Assembly (NCBI RefSeq): GCF_020171525.1
Contig: NZ_JAIVAI010000003.1
Coordinates: forward strand, 186,001 to 250,000
DNA: 64,000 nt
Reading direction: 5' to 3'
DNA from: Halobacillus yeomjeoni
Lineage (GTDB): Bacteria; Bacillota; Bacilli; Bacillales; Halobacillaceae
Shown here in pieces: positions 23,081 through 32,612 of this stretch (position 1 is the first letter of the stretch; each line of letters begins with the position of its first letter). A model generated the notes under the pieces. The model saw only the letters and a list, made by a program, of their open reading frames with translations. It had not been told where the DNA came from and did not search any database. The position numbers and the translations under genes were made by a program.

Positions 23081-24498
23081 GACCGATCCGCCAATCGGTT
23101 CATATCACGAATGTGATCGACGGCATCCAGAAGAGCATTCGTTTTTCCGCTGTGGAAAAAGATGACTTCTCCATCAGGGTCTTCAGGACTCCTCCCCGCT
23201 CGTCCGGCAATCTGTACAAGGGCCGCTTCATCAAATACTTCATGGCCGGCATCGATCACGAAAACATCAACCGAAGAAAAAGTCACTCCCCGCTCTAAAA
23301 TCGTGGTAGTCACCAGGATGCGGTAATCTTTATTGCGAAACTGTAGAATCTTTCTTTCCCGGTCAGGATCTTCTGAGTGGACGGACTTCACTTGATACCC
23401 TCTGGTATATAAGGTTCGAGCGGTTTCCTCCGCTTTTTTAATGGAAGGAAAAAACAACAACAATTGACGATTCGTACTTTGCTGACGTCGGATCGTGTTC
23501 AGGATGGCAGGTGGGAGAAGTTTTCTTTTTGAGTAGCTTGGAAGATTGTACATCATTTTCAGTGTCGGAACTGGTAGGGGATGACCGTGAAAGCGTCGTG
23601 GAATGAAGACAGAAGGAAGATTTCCAGATTTGATTCTTCTCTTGAATTTTTTTCTTGGTGTCGCGGTCAAATAAATGATCGATGCATCTGGTTTTGCAGC
23701 CCTTTTACTCGCAAAATGGAGAGTTGGATCATTATGATAAGGAAAAGCATCCACTTCATCAATAATGATTACATCAAAAGCATGGGCATAACGGTAGAGC
23801 TGATGAGTAGTAGCAACGAGGAAAGGTGCATCTCCTCTTTTCTCATCACTATCTCCATAGAGCGCTTGGATCTTTACATCCGGAAAAGCTTTTTGGAATC
23901 GTGGATACAACTCCCTTACAACATCAACTCTTGGCGTCGCAAGGCATACCCGCTTCCCCTTTTCCAAAGCAAGTGTCAGTCCAGGGTAGAGCATCTCTGT
24001 TTTTCCCGCACCGCAGACGGCCCATACAAGCAGTTCACCTTTTCCGTGATGGACGGTTTTCGTTATTTCAGCTGCAGCTTTTTCCTGATGGTGAGAAAGC
24101 TCTCCTTCCCATTGACACGGACGGCTGTATTCCAGCCATTGAAAGGAAGAGCTGCCATAATATAAGGGTTCACAATCCATCACACGACCGAGCTGGATGC
24201 AGTGACGGCAATACACACACTCCTTCCCGCAATTTGCATGAGGCATTTTTGCAAACAGATCATGCTTGCGATTCCCGCAGCGTCGGCATTGATAGCCCCA
24301 GACAAAGCGCTCAATCGCATCAACTTCGGTTAAGACAGACTGTGGAATAAGGTATTTCAGTTGTTCTTCCGGCACATGGAGTTCATTTCTCTGAAGGAGT
24401 TTTCCGGCAAGTTCCGGATGAGAATGAGAATGGGAGGGTTTGGATGAGGGGATCCAATCGAAACGGGGGACAAAATAATTGTAAAAGTCTTTCAGCAT
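23077..24498 (-). CDS. comFA: ComFA DNA-uptake helicase
   Basis: A 473-residue DEAD-type ATPase that drives inward transport of transforming DNA through ComEC. Order: N-terminal region, a four-cysteine zinc motif (CRRCGN ... CGKECVYCRHC, about 72-102), Walker A VCGAGKTE (about 160), Walker B IIIDEVDAFPYHNDP (about 247), SAT-like LTATP, and the C-terminal helicase domain ending with AGRAGRSPEDPDG. ATG 24498 has AAGGTGAT upstream. It follows degV, as in Bacillus subtilis, but after a terminator. Confidence 0.94.
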   Translation of the reverse strand: MLKDFYNYFVPRFDWIPSSKPSHSHSHPELAGKLLQRNELHVPEEQLKYLIPQSVLTEVDAIERFVWGYQCRRCGNRKHDLFAKMPHANCGKECVYCRHCIQLGRVMDCEPLYYGSSSFQWLEYSRPCQWEGELSHHQEKAAAEITKTVHHGKGELLVWAVCGAGKTEMLYPGLTLALEKGKRVCLATPRVDVVRELYPRFQKAFPDVKIQALYGDSDEKRGDAPFLVATTHQLYRYAHAFDVIIIDEVDAFPYHNDPTLHFASKRAAKPDASIIYLTATPRKKFKRRIKSGNLPSVFIPRRFHGHPLPVPTLKMMYNLPSYSKRKLLPPAILNTIRRQQSTNRQLLLFFPSIKKAEETARTLYTRGYQVKSVHSEDPDRERKILQFRNKDYRILVTTTILERGVTFSSVDVFVIDAGHEVFDEAALVQIAGRAGRSPEDPDGEVIFFHSGKTNALLDAVDHIRDMNRLADRS

Positions 24499-24514
24499 GT
24501 CATCACCTTCCTGT

Positions 24515-24556
24515 TAAAAATAAGCACCTGTCCGAGTCTCACAAACAGGTGCTTAC
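24515..24556 (-). terminator. Intrinsic terminator of degV
   Basis: Stem AAGCACCTGT/ACAGGTGCTT followed by ATTTTTAA on the minus strand, six bases after the degV stop. Confidence 0.88.
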
Positions 24557-24562
24557 TTATTA

Positions 24563-25408
24563 TCAGGATTTTCGGTACCAGCCGAGGCCGATGGCACCTT
24601 CCCCAAGGTGGGTTCCGATGACAGGACCGAAATAACTGACCTCGATATCGACATTATCATGTTTTTCTTCAATTTCTTTCTTAATCTCTACTGCTTCATC
24701 TGGGCGGTTGGCATGAATGATGCAGGCTTTGTACTGCCCGCCTTCACTGACCAATTCCTCGAATAATGAGATGATTTTTCTGATTGCTTTTTTCCTTGTA
24801 CGGATTTTTTCATATGGGACGATCTTCGTATCTACGAAGTGAAGGACCGGTTTCACTTGAAGGAGGCTGCCTACAAAAGCCTGGGCACCATTCAACCGGC
24901 CACCTCTTTTCAGGTGACTCAAGTCATCGACCATGAAATAGGCATTCATCGTCTGTTTCATTTCATCCATACGAGTCAAAATCTGTTCCGGCGTCGCTCC
25001 ATTTTCTGCTAACTCGGCCGCTTCCAATGCATAAAACCCTTGCATGAGACAGCTGATTTCCGAATCATACACATGCACCTCCAGGTTTTCCACCATTTCA
25101 GAGGCTGTATTCATCGCCTGGAAGGTTCCGCTGATGCCACTCGAAAGGTGGATCGCTACAACCGCATCATAATTTTCAGCGAGTTCTTCGAGTTTTTTAG
25201 TCATCAGACCAATCGCAGGCTGTGATGTTTTAGGAAGCTTTTCTCCTTCTTTGACCATATCGTAGAAATCATCTGCATTTATGTCGACTTCTTCCTGATA
25301 GGATTCATGACCAAAAATGACGTTTAACGGCACCATATGTATGTTTTTGGCCTTGCGGATATCCCTGGGCAGGTAAGCTGTACTATCGGTAAGTACCGCT
25401 GTTTTCAT
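24563..25408 (-). CDS. degV: DegV family fatty-acid-binding protein
   Basis: A 281-residue DegV protein. The N-terminal VLTDSTAYLP (residues 4-13), SQPAIG around 65, and the lipid-binding LSSGISGTFQ (about 90) are family motifs; the C-terminus has FGPVIGTHLGEGAIGLGW. DegV/FakB-type proteins bind a fatty acid and present it to the kinase FakA. Located between comFA and degSU as in Bacillus subtilis. The ribosome site is AAGGAGATG. Confidence 0.94.
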   Translation of the reverse strand: MKTAVLTDSTAYLPRDIRKAKNIHMVPLNVIFGHESYQEEVDINADDFYDMVKEGEKLPKTSQPAIGLMTKKLEELAENYDAVVAIHLSSGISGTFQAMNTASEMVENLEVHVYDSEISCLMQGFYALEAAELAENGATPEQILTRMDEMKQTMNAYFMVDDLSHLKRGGRLNGAQAFVGSLLQVKPVLHFVDTKIVPYEKIRTRKKAIRKIISLFEELVSEGGQYKACIIHANRPDEAVEIKKEIEEKHDNVDIEVSYFGPVIGTHLGEGAIGLGWYRKS

Positions 25409-25579
25409 TATATATTCATCTCCTTATCGCGAATGTATAAGTATGTATTTTCCATTCTCTTGTACTATCATTCTACATGAACCCCTCATGCATTGCACCA
25501 CCAAACTGGAAATCTGTCTATCTGTATCCATGGAATCATAGGGTTAAGCTTGATTGTTTTCAGGGTTATTCTGACGCAA

Positions 25580-25624
25580 TGAAAATGGCACCGGACCAGG
25601 AATACTTCATCCTAATCCGATGCC
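25580..25624 (-). terminator. Probable terminator of degSU
   Basis: Minus-strand imperfect hairpin GGCATCGGA/TCCGGTGCC with inner GGA/TCC pairs, followed by ATTTTCATT, just after degU. Confidence 0.65.
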
Positions 25625-25639
25625 TATTCATCACTGCAT

Positions 25640-26317
25640 TTAAATGACTTCTACCCAGCCATTTTTGATGGCGGTGACGACCGCTTGCGTACGGTCATTC
25701 ACGTTCATCTTTTGCAAAATATTACTTACGTGGTTTTTAACCGTTTTTTCACTGATATATAACGCCTCTGCAACACCCCGGTTACTATTACCGTCTGCTA
25801 GAAGCTGAAGAACTTCGCACTCACGACGAGTCAGCAGATGAAGTGGTTTGCGGTACTCGATGGTACGATAAGCGTTGTTACCTTTATTTTCAGATAGACG
25901 ACGATACTCAGCAACAAGGTTGTGTGTCACTTTTGGATGCAGGTAAGACCCACCATCGCTCACGACTTTGATTGCATCAATCAACGCATCAGAATCCATT
26001 TCTTTAAGAAGGTAGCCTTTTGCCCCTGTTTTCAATGCATGTGTCACGTAGTTCTCATCATCATGGATGGAAAGAATGATCACTTTGATTTCTGGGTATT
26101 TCTTTGAGATTTCTGCTGTAGCTTCGACTCCATTCATGCTTGGCATATTGATATCCATCAATACAACATCCGGCATGTACTGCTCAATCAATGGAAGTGC
26201 GGATGAACCGTCGTCCCCTTCCGCCACGACCTCGAAACTGGATTCAAAGTCTAAAATTCTTTTTACGCCTTCTCTGAACAATTTGTGGTCATCAATAAGA
26301 ACGATTCTGGTCGTCAT
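25640..26317 (-). CDS. degU: Response regulator DegU
   Basis: A 225-residue NarL/FixJ-type regulator. Receiver domain 1-120 with the phosphoacceptor Asp55 in [10 protein letters not shown], then a LuxR-type HTH ([40 protein letters not shown], about 158-198). In Bacillus it controls degradative enzymes, competence, motility and biofilm. It follows degS by 150 bases and probably forms a two-gene operon with it. The start has TAGGAGG upstream. Confidence 0.96.
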   Translation of the reverse strand: MTTRIVLIDDHKLFREGVKRILDFESSFEVVAEGDDGSSALPLIEQYMPDVVLMDINMPSMNGVEATAEISKKYPEIKVIILSIHDDENYVTHALKTGAKGYLLKEMDSDALIDAIKVVSDGGSYLHPKVTHNLVAEYRRLSENKGNNAYRTIEYRKPLHLLTRRECEVLQLLADGNSNRGVAEALYISEKTVKNHVSNILQKMNVNDRTQAVVTAIKNGWVEVI

Positions 26318-26467
26318 AGTCTCTTCCTCCTATTACTTACAATGGTATACCCTAATCTGTTTTCTCTCTTTTTCTATCTTTTATCTCTACGTCTTTTTTA
26401 TAAACCCTAATCCTATCTAACTCCTATTATAAACGATTCATGTCCATTTACATAGTTCTTCCTAAAT

Positions 26468-27607
26468 TTATCTATTAATTGGTAAATGAATCGTGACCTT
26501 TGTCCCTTCTCCTATACCTGATTCGATAGAAAGCTCACCTTCCAGCATTTCTACCCTTTCTTTCATCCCTACGATTCCGAATGAGTTTTTCTTTGTTTTA
26601 TTCGGATCGAATCCTTTCCCATCATCTTTGACCAAGATCGTTGCGGTCTCTCCTCTCATCTCCATCTTCACATGGATGAATGTGGCTTCCGCATGTTTGA
26701 CTGCGTTCTGTACAGCTTCTTGAATCAAACGGAAAAGAGCGACTTCATATTTAGGTTCTAGTCTCCGTTCTTCTCCGAGGGACGTGTACTGGATTTCAAT
26801 GTTGTTATAGTCTTCGATGGTGGCCAGGTATTTTTTCAAAGTAGGGATCAGCCCTAAGTCATCTAAAGCCATCGGCCTCAGATCGTAAATGATACGCCGC
26901 ACTTCATATAAAGCTGAGCGGACCATCTTTCGAACACTTTTCATTTCACTTAATGCTTCATCAATACCGCGCTCGCGATATGTACGGTCTACGAGGTCTG
27001 AGCGTAGCATGACGTTCGCAAGCATCTGAGCCGGGCCGTCGTGGATTTCTCTGGAAAGGCGTCGCCTTTCCTCCTCTTGTGCTTCAATGATCTGAAGACC
27101 GAATTTCTGTTTTTCTTTTGCATCTTCCAGCACGTTTGAGACTTGTTTGAAATCCTCTTTCAGGTAATTCAATACGACTGAAATCTTGCCACCCAATGCC
27201 TCCGCACGATCGATCGTTTCATCCAAATTCCTCAATCGGAACTCCAGATCATCACGGCGGGCACGAAGCTGTTTTTCTTTCTCTCGGTTCATTGATAAAT
27301 CCATCTGCAGACTGTGGGTCTGCTCGTACACTTTACGGATTTCTTCTTCGGAATATTTCTGGAATTGTTTGCTCACTTCAGATAAGCGCACTCGTGATAA
27401 GCGTACTTTTCTCTCAAGAAGATCGCCTTCATTGATCAAAGACAATACTTCTTCTTTTGTCTCTAATAATTCCTGATTCAGCTTTTCAAACTCATGGCGG
27501 GAATCCTCTCCAATTTCAAAGATCTCATCTTTACTATTGGATACCGTATCTATCATTTCTTCTATGATATGATCAAGTGCGAAATCCCTAAATTTTTTAT
27601 CACTCAT
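26468..27607 (-). CDS. degS: Sensor histidine kinase DegS
   Basis: A 379-residue cytoplasmic kinase without membrane segments. A long coiled-coil DegS sensor domain (about 10-175) leads to the HisKA_3 box RRRLSREIHDGPAQ, with His189 as the phosphorylation site, the same number as in Bacillus subtilis. The HATPase domain carries VKDDGKGFDP and FGIVGMKERVEML. The frame is open eight codons upstream, but ATG 27607 is preceded by GGAGGG at proper spacing. It is divergent from the yvyE gene. Confidence 0.96.
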   Translation of the reverse strand: MSDKKFRDFALDHIIEEMIDTVSNSKDEIFEIGEDSRHEFEKLNQELLETKEEVLSLINEGDLLERKVRLSRVRLSEVSKQFQKYSEEEIRKVYEQTHSLQMDLSMNREKEKQLRARRDDLEFRLRNLDETIDRAEALGGKISVVLNYLKEDFKQVSNVLEDAKEKQKFGLQIIEAQEEERRRLSREIHDGPAQMLANVMLRSDLVDRTYRERGIDEALSEMKSVRKMVRSALYEVRRIIYDLRPMALDDLGLIPTLKKYLATIEDYNNIEIQYTSLGEERRLEPKYEVALFRLIQEAVQNAVKHAEATFIHVKMEMRGETATILVKDDGKGFDPNKTKKNSFGIVGMKERVEMLEGELSIESGIGEGTKVTIHLPINR

Positions 27608-27726
27608 CAAAGTCCCTCCATCAATATTCACAACACACTCATTCGTTTTACCTAAGTATTTTTATGGGGGTGTTCGATTACGAAATCTAGTAAGTATTTC
27701 TATTTTCATACATAAGATTCCTTCAT

Positions 27727-27755
27727 TTGCCGGATAGAACCCCGGGTTATATAAT
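27727..27755 (+). promoter_or_regulatory. SigA-type promoter of yvyE
   Basis: TTGCCG (27727-27732), 17-bp spacer, TATAAT (27750-27755), 24 bases before the yvyE start. Confidence 0.7.
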
Positions 27756-27779
27756 GAAAAATTAGGAGGTTGGACAACG

Positions 27780-28421
27780 ATGTTAGAAACTTATCATACA
27801 GTCAAAACTGAAGGATCCGAAGAGGTTATTATCCAAAAATCCCGATTCATCGGGTACGTGAGAAGATGTGAAACAGAAGAGGAAGCACAGGCTTTCATTC
27901 AGGAAATCAAAAAGAAGCATAGCGATGCGACCCACAACTGCTCTGCCTATATGATCGGTGAGCATGATTTGATTCAGAAAGCGAATGATGACGGGGAGCC
28001 GAGCGGCACAGCAGGAGTTCCAATGCTTGAAGTCTTGAAAAAGAGGGGATTGAAAGATACTGCAGTCGTTGTGACCCGTTACTTCGGCGGAATCAAATTA
28101 GGCGCAGGCGGTTTAATCCGGGCATATGGTGGTACGACATCGACAGCGATCGATGCGACCGGCGTCGTCCGCAGGCAATTGATGAAACAAATGAAAGTGA
28201 CTGTCGATTATCACCTGCTTGGAAAACTTGAAAATGAAGTCCGTAATTCGAAATATACGCTGGATACGATTAATTACCTGGAGAATGTGGAACTAATAAT
28301 ATATGTAGAAAGTGGTCAAGAAACAGAATTTGAAAGCTGGATTGTCGATTTAACAAGCAACCAAGCTCAAATCACTATTGGAGAATCATCGTATGTAGAA
28401 TTTGATGTCACTCCAGAATAA
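27780..28421 (+). CDS. yvyE: YigZ/IMPACT family protein (YvyE)
   Basis: A 213-residue protein with the UPF0029 N-terminal domain (IQKSRFIGYVRRCETEEEAQAFI; AYMIGEH; DDGEPSGTAGVPML; VVVTRYFGGIKLGAGGLIRAY) and a C-terminal YigZ domain. This family may bind ribosomes or RNA; its role in bacteria is unresolved. Strong ribosome site TTAGGAGG. Divergent from degS, and 17 bases ahead of the LytR-type gene, as in Bacillus subtilis. Confidence 0.93.
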   Translation: MLETYHTVKTEGSEEVIIQKSRFIGYVRRCETEEEAQAFIQEIKKKHSDATHNCSAYMIGEHDLIQKANDDGEPSGTAGVPMLEVLKKRGLKDTAVVVTRYFGGIKLGAGGLIRAYGGTTSTAIDATGVVRRQLMKQMKVTVDYHLLGKLENEVRNSKYTLDTINYLENVELIIYVESGQETEFESWIVDLTSNQAQITIGESSYVEFDVTPE

Positions 28422-28438
28422 AGGGGTAATCGAACATC

Positions 28439-29449
28439 ATGAGTCGCAAAAAAGTGAAGTATGTCATTTGGGCTCTCGCTTTCATTCTCCTGTCGGGAGT
28501 GGGAGCCGCTGCCGGGTATGCTGCGTATATTACGGATAAAGTGAAGCAGACAGCCACCGACTCCCACCAGGCTCTGGACCGGGGTAAAAAATCGGACAAG
28601 CGCGTGAAAGTCGTAAACCCTGCTAAAGATCACACATCCGTTCTGTTTGTAGGTATTGATGACAGTGAGCAGCGCACTTCAGAACATGCAAGGTCTGATG
28701 CACTCGTCTTAGCGACGTTCAATGACGATGAAAAATCCATCAAAATGGTCAGTATCCCCCGTGACTCCTACACCTACATTCCTGAAGTCGGCTACAAGGA
28801 TAAAATCACCCACGCCCATGCTTTCGGAGGTATCGATGCGACTGTGGAAACGGTCGAGCGCATGTTTAATGTCCCTGTCGATTATTATGTGAGGCTCAAT
28901 TTCAACTCATTTGTAGAAGTCGTCAATTCCATAGGTGGGATTACGTATAATGTTCCTTTTGATATCAAAGAACAAAATAGTAAAGACCAATCAGGAGCTA
29001 TTGAACTGAAAAAAGGATACCAGCATTTGAATGGTGAAGAAGCCTTAGCGCTTGCACGGACGAGAAAGTATGACAGTGACCTGGCCCGTGGCCAGCGTCA
29101 AATGGACTTGATACAGGAAATCATCCGCCAGGCAATGTCAGAAAATGCGATTGGTAATTTCAGCGGGATTATCGACTCCATCAATAACAACCTCAAAACA
29201 AATTTATCCTTCGATGAAATGATCAGTTATAAAGATTACTTCCTTACCAAAGAAGGGTTATCTTTTAACAAAATGCAGATTAAAGGTGAAGGAATGAGGA
29301 AAAATGGCGTTTGGTATTACAACGTACAGGAAGACAGCCTTTTGACTGCACAACAACAATTAAGGACCCATCTGGATATAGAATCCCCAGAAAATCAAGG
29401 AAATATGAATTCATTTGCAGAAGATGACGAACAAGATTCCTCTATGTAA
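28439..29449 (+). CDS. LytR-CpsA-Psr family cell-wall polymer ligase (first copy)
   Basis: A 336-residue type II membrane protein: TM helix about 9-29, then an extracellular LCP domain with SDALVLATF, SIPRDSYTYIP, KITHAHAFGG and the catalytic-region ARTRKYDSDLARGQRQ. LCP enzymes move wall teichoic acid from undecaprenyl carrier to peptidoglycan. It is followed by tagO in opposite orientation, matching the teichoic-acid pathway. The C-terminal tail is acidic. The ribosome site AAGGGG is slightly distant. It resembles TagU/LytR, but the exact paralog cannot be assigned. Confidence 0.92.
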   Translation: MSRKKVKYVIWALAFILLSGVGAAAGYAAYITDKVKQTATDSHQALDRGKKSDKRVKVVNPAKDHTSVLFVGIDDSEQRTSEHARSDALVLATFNDDEKSIKMVSIPRDSYTYIPEVGYKDKITHAHAFGGIDATVETVERMFNVPVDYYVRLNFNSFVEVVNSIGGITYNVPFDIKEQNSKDQSGAIELKKGYQHLNGEEALALARTRKYDSDLARGQRQMDLIQEIIRQAMSENAIGNFSGIIDSINNNLKTNLSFDEMISYKDYFLTKEGLSFNKMQIKGEGMRKNGVWYYNVQEDSLLTAQQQLRTHLDIESPENQGNMNSFAEDDEQDSSM

Positions 29450-29453
29450 TACA

Positions 29454-29485
29454 AAGGCGTTCCTCAACATTCAGGAACACCTTTT
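29454..29485 (+). terminator. Terminator after the first LCP gene
   Basis: Stem AAGGCGTTCCT/AGGAACACCTT with an eight-base loop and a short T run, five bases past the stop. Confidence 0.72.
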
Positions 29486-29528
29486 CAAATTTCCTTAATT
29501 TACGACGAAATATTTCCCGGGGAATGAC

Positions 29529-29556
29529 AAAAGCTGTCTCAAAAGAGACAGCTTTT
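29529..29556. terminator. Bidirectional terminator between LCP and tagO
   Basis: Perfect stem AAAGCTGTCTC/GAGACAGCTTT with loop AAAA. T-runs on both strands let it end tagO (minus) and back up the LCP terminator (plus). Confidence 0.88.
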
Positions 29557-30600
29557 TTATCGCTTACGATAATCCCTGATAAAGTTGAGAATCGGCTTAT
29601 AATCCTTACCGATCAAACCTGTCATTTCGACAATCAGTTCAATCATCAGGAACAGCATTCCAATGACCAGCAGGGACCCATACATGGTTGCTTGTGAGAA
29701 AATCACAGCTGCTAGACTGAATAAGGCACTAACAGCATATATCATCAATACAGTTTCCGGATGACTGTAACCTAAATTGATCAAACAATGGTGTAAATGG
29801 GACTTGTCCGGTGCTGATAACGGTTTACGTTGTATTACACGGCGAACGATGGCAAATAGTGTATCTGAAATCGGAACACCTAGTATAATAACTGGAATGA
29901 TGAAAGAAAATAAAGTTACATTTTTAAAGCCCAGCAGGGACAGGACACTGATCATGAAACCTAAAAATAATGCGCCGGTATCCCCCATGAATATTTTGGC
30001 TGGGTAAAAGTTGTAGATAAGAAAACCTAAGGTACTTCCTAACATCATTAACCCTGCGAAAACTACGAATACGTTCCCCATGGTGATCGCCATTCCTGAA
30101 ATCGTAAGAAGAGCTATTGATGAAACTCCGGCAGCAAGTCCATCGAGACCATCAATCAGATTGATGGCATTGGTTATCCCGACAATCCAAAGGATCGTGA
30201 TCGGAATACTGAGGTAACCGAATTCCAGCTGCCCGCCGAATGGAAGGTTGATGTACCCCACTTGGACACCACCAAGAACGACGACAACAGCAGCGAGGAG
30301 TTGTCCACCTAACTTCACTTTAGCGGAGAGCTCTCTCATATCATCTAAGACACCCGTGATGATGATGATTGTCGCTCCTATGAATACAGGCCATGTATAA
30401 TTGCTTTCCGGGAAGAAAAACAGCAGGCCCGCCGCAAAACTTAAGAATATCGCCAAGCCTCCTAAACGGGGCATTACGATCTTGTGCACTTTACGATGGT
30501 TGGGCTGATCGGTCGCACCGATTTTAATTGCGATTTTTTTAACAAGCGGTGTGATTAAAATGGAAGCAATAAAGCAGAATAACAAGGCCTTATACTCCAT
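29557..30600 (-). CDS. tagO: Undecaprenyl-phosphate N-acetylglucosaminyl 1-phosphate transferase TagO
   Basis: A 347-residue polytopic membrane enzyme of the MraY/WecA family with about ten or eleven TM helices. Motifs: HRKVHKIVMPRLGGLAI near the N-terminus, the catalytic Asp-rich DDMRE, NLIDGLDGLAAGV, KIFMGDTGALFLGF, and HLHHCLINLGYSH. It starts wall teichoic acid synthesis by putting GlcNAc-1-P on undecaprenyl phosphate. Neighbouring LCP proteins attach the finished polymer. Start ATG 30600 has GAGGAGGG upstream. Confidence 0.94.
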   Translation of the reverse strand: MEYKALLFCFIASILITPLVKKIAIKIGATDQPNHRKVHKIVMPRLGGLAIFLSFAAGLLFFFPESNYTWPVFIGATIIIITGVLDDMRELSAKVKLGGQLLAAVVVVLGGVQVGYINLPFGGQLEFGYLSIPITILWIVGITNAINLIDGLDGLAAGVSSIALLTISGMAITMGNVFVVFAGLMMLGSTLGFLIYNFYPAKIFMGDTGALFLGFMISVLSLLGFKNVTLFSFIIPVIILGVPISDTLFAIVRRVIQRKPLSAPDKSHLHHCLINLGYSHPETVLMIYAVSALFSLAAVIFSQATMYGSLLVIGMLFLMIELIVEMTGLIGKDYKPILNFIRDYRKR

Positions 30601-31047
30601 AAAGACCCTCCTCAGGTTTATTATGTCCTCTCCGACACGTTGTAAGCTGATATATTTTTTCCATCATGCATTGCATAGATGTTGGTTATTGTCGAACACT
30701 AAATCTTAGAAGATTATAGCACAAGAACGGGCAATCGAATATATATTTTTTTCTTCATTACCCGTTAGCCGAATTTGCGAGTAAATAAACTTCAAACGAA
30801 TAGAAAAAAGTAAATTTATTCCATATATAAACCTTCTATATTCTAGACGATTCAAACTGGTTAAAGTTTCACTACTCAGCATTATTTTTTTGGTGGCATG
30901 AAAATCTCTATACTTCTTCGCTACCCTTGTAACACTTTGAGGGGGTCATCAAAAAAATGACGATTTTTAAAGAAAATCATCATTTTATGTTTGAACGTTA
31001 ATCAAGTAGTCAATATAACCCTAATGGAGTTATATACAAAAGAACAT
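30601..31047. other. Noncoding stretch upstream of the permease; nothing recognised
   Basis: AT-rich intergenic DNA between tagO and the permease promoter. I see an imperfect hairpin near 30955-30987 (ATGACGATTTT/AAAATCATCAT) and a short one near 31013-31036 (ATATAAC/GTTATAT). No riboswitch or coding frame was recognised. Confidence 0.4.
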
Positions 31048-31076
31048 TTGCATACAGCCGGAAGTATACGTAAAAT
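31048..31076 (+). promoter_or_regulatory. SigA-type promoter of the permease gene
   Basis: TTGCAT (31048-31053), 17-bp spacer, TAAAAT (31071-31076), about 39 bases before the start codon. Confidence 0.6.
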
Positions 31077-31114
31077 CGGTGCGTATGGTTAACAAATAGG
31101 AGGATTAACGTCAC

Positions 31115-32575
31115 ATGGAAAAAAGAGAACGAAAAAAACTTGAAAGATCTTTGAAGCCTCACTGGGTCTGGGCCATTGCCTTTGGATCTGCGATTGGCTG
31201 GGGAGCCTTCGTCCTTCCGACGGACTGGATCAGCCAGGCAGGACCTCTCGGAGTTGTCATTGGTATCTTGTTAGGCGCAGCCCTTATGATGGTGATCGGA
31301 GTAAGTTATGGCTTCCTTATTGAAAAATTCCCCGTCACAGGGGGAGAATTCGCATACGCTTATATCGGATTCGGACGGAGTTTCGCATTTATTGCCGGAT
31401 GGTTTTTGACGCTCGGATATATATGTATCGTCGCTTTGAACGCATCTGCTTTGGCACTTTTAGCTAAATTTCTATTCCCGGAGCTTGTCCGGACAGGTAA
31501 TCTATACACTGTCGCAGGATATGAAGTTTCCATTATTCAAATCGCGATTGCAAGTATTGCACTTATCTTATTTGCCTTTTTAAACATTCGCGGAGCAAGC
31601 TTTTCCGGTCGGACGCAGTTTGTATTCAGCTTAATCTTAATTGCAGGCATTACACTTTTAGCCTTGGGTGCGATCTTTACAGAAGGACCGAGTGTCCAAA
31701 ATATCACGCCGGCCTTCAAACCTGACCAGGCTGCCATCGCATCCATCCTATCGATTCTGGCGCTCGCACCTTTCGCCTACGTCGGTTTCGATAATATCCC
31801 GCAGGCGGCTGAAGAATTCAAATTCGAACCTAAAAAAGCGTTCGGTCTGATCATCTGGTCACTTTTAGCTGCCGGCCTTGCCTACAGCGCAATGATTTTA
31901 ATCACGGCAAGTACGATGCCTTGGCAGCAGCTGCTCGCTGATATTGAAGCCAGTAATTCTGTCTGGGGTACAGGAGACGCCATTGAAAGCTATATGGGAA
32001 GAATCGGTGTATTTGTCATCGGCATCGCTGTTACTATGGGAATCTTTACTGGACTGAACGGTTTCTACATCTCAGCCAGCCGTTTGACATTTGCTATGGG
32101 CCGTGCCCGGATTTTACCGAACATGTTCAGAAAGCTTCATTCCAAATATCACACGCCTTATGTAGGAATACTATTTACGATGGTGGTCTGTCTGATCGCC
32201 CCTTGGTTCGGAAGACAGGCGCTGCTCTGGGTAGTGGATATGTCGGCCACCGGTGTAGCCATCGCTTATTTCTTCTGTACAGCGACGGCCTATAAATTCT
32301 TCCGCTGGTCCCCAAGCCAGGCTTCCAAAAGTAAGGAAGATGTCGTGGCTCCAGGTAAGAAACTCTTATCATTGATCGGGGTCATCAGCGCACTAGGGTT
32401 CCTTGTACTGCTGTTATTCCCAGGTTCACCGGCCTCTTTAGGAAAAGAATCGTATATGGCACTTGGAATATGGATCTTGATAGGAATCATTTTCTACGCT
32501 TTCAACGCCAAGCGCTACAACAGCATCGATAAAAAAGAAATGAACTATCTCATCCTAGAACGAGAAGAAATATAA
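31115..32575 (+). CDS. APC-family amino-acid permease
   Basis: A 486-residue transporter with about 12 TM helices. The first helix carries the APC substrate-site pattern FGSAIGWGAFVLPTDW, and GGEFAYAYIGFGRSFAFIAGW follows in TM3. It belongs to the amino acid-polyamine-organocation superfamily; the substrate cannot be read from sequence. It is monocistronic with its own promoter and terminator. The ribosome site is AGGAGG. The C-terminal segment (KEEMNYLILEREEI-like) is cytoplasmic. Confidence 0.88.
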   Translation: MEKRERKKLERSLKPHWVWAIAFGSAIGWGAFVLPTDWISQAGPLGVVIGILLGAALMMVIGVSYGFLIEKFPVTGGEFAYAYIGFGRSFAFIAGWFLTLGYICIVALNASALALLAKFLFPELVRTGNLYTVAGYEVSIIQIAIASIALILFAFLNIRGASFSGRTQFVFSLILIAGITLLALGAIFTEGPSVQNITPAFKPDQAAIASILSILALAPFAYVGFDNIPQAAEEFKFEPKKAFGLIIWSLLAAGLAYSAMILITASTMPWQQLLADIEASNSVWGTGDAIESYMGRIGVFVIGIAVTMGIFTGLNGFYISASRLTFAMGRARILPNMFRKLHSKYHTPYVGILFTMVVCLIAPWFGRQALLWVVDMSATGVAIAYFFCTATAYKFFRWSPSQASKSKEDVVAPGKKLLSLIGVISALGFLVLLLFPGSPASLGKESYMALGIWILIGIIFYAFNAKRYNSIDKKEMNYLILEREEI

Positions 32576-32581
32576 AGAGAA

Positions 32582-32606
32582 AACTCCCCGTGCAGCACGG
32601 GGAGTT
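32582..32606. terminator. Bidirectional terminator between the permease and the nuclease
   Basis: Perfect AACTCCCCGTGC/GCACGGGGAGTT stem with seven T on the plus strand. It also lies just after the minus-strand nuclease stop. Confidence 0.9.
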
Positions 32607-32612
32607 TTTTTA

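Noticed and set aside
30601-31047. Riboswitch or T-box before the permease
   Set aside because: No conserved T-box, SAM, lysine or other riboswitch motif was seen; only short AT-rich hairpins.
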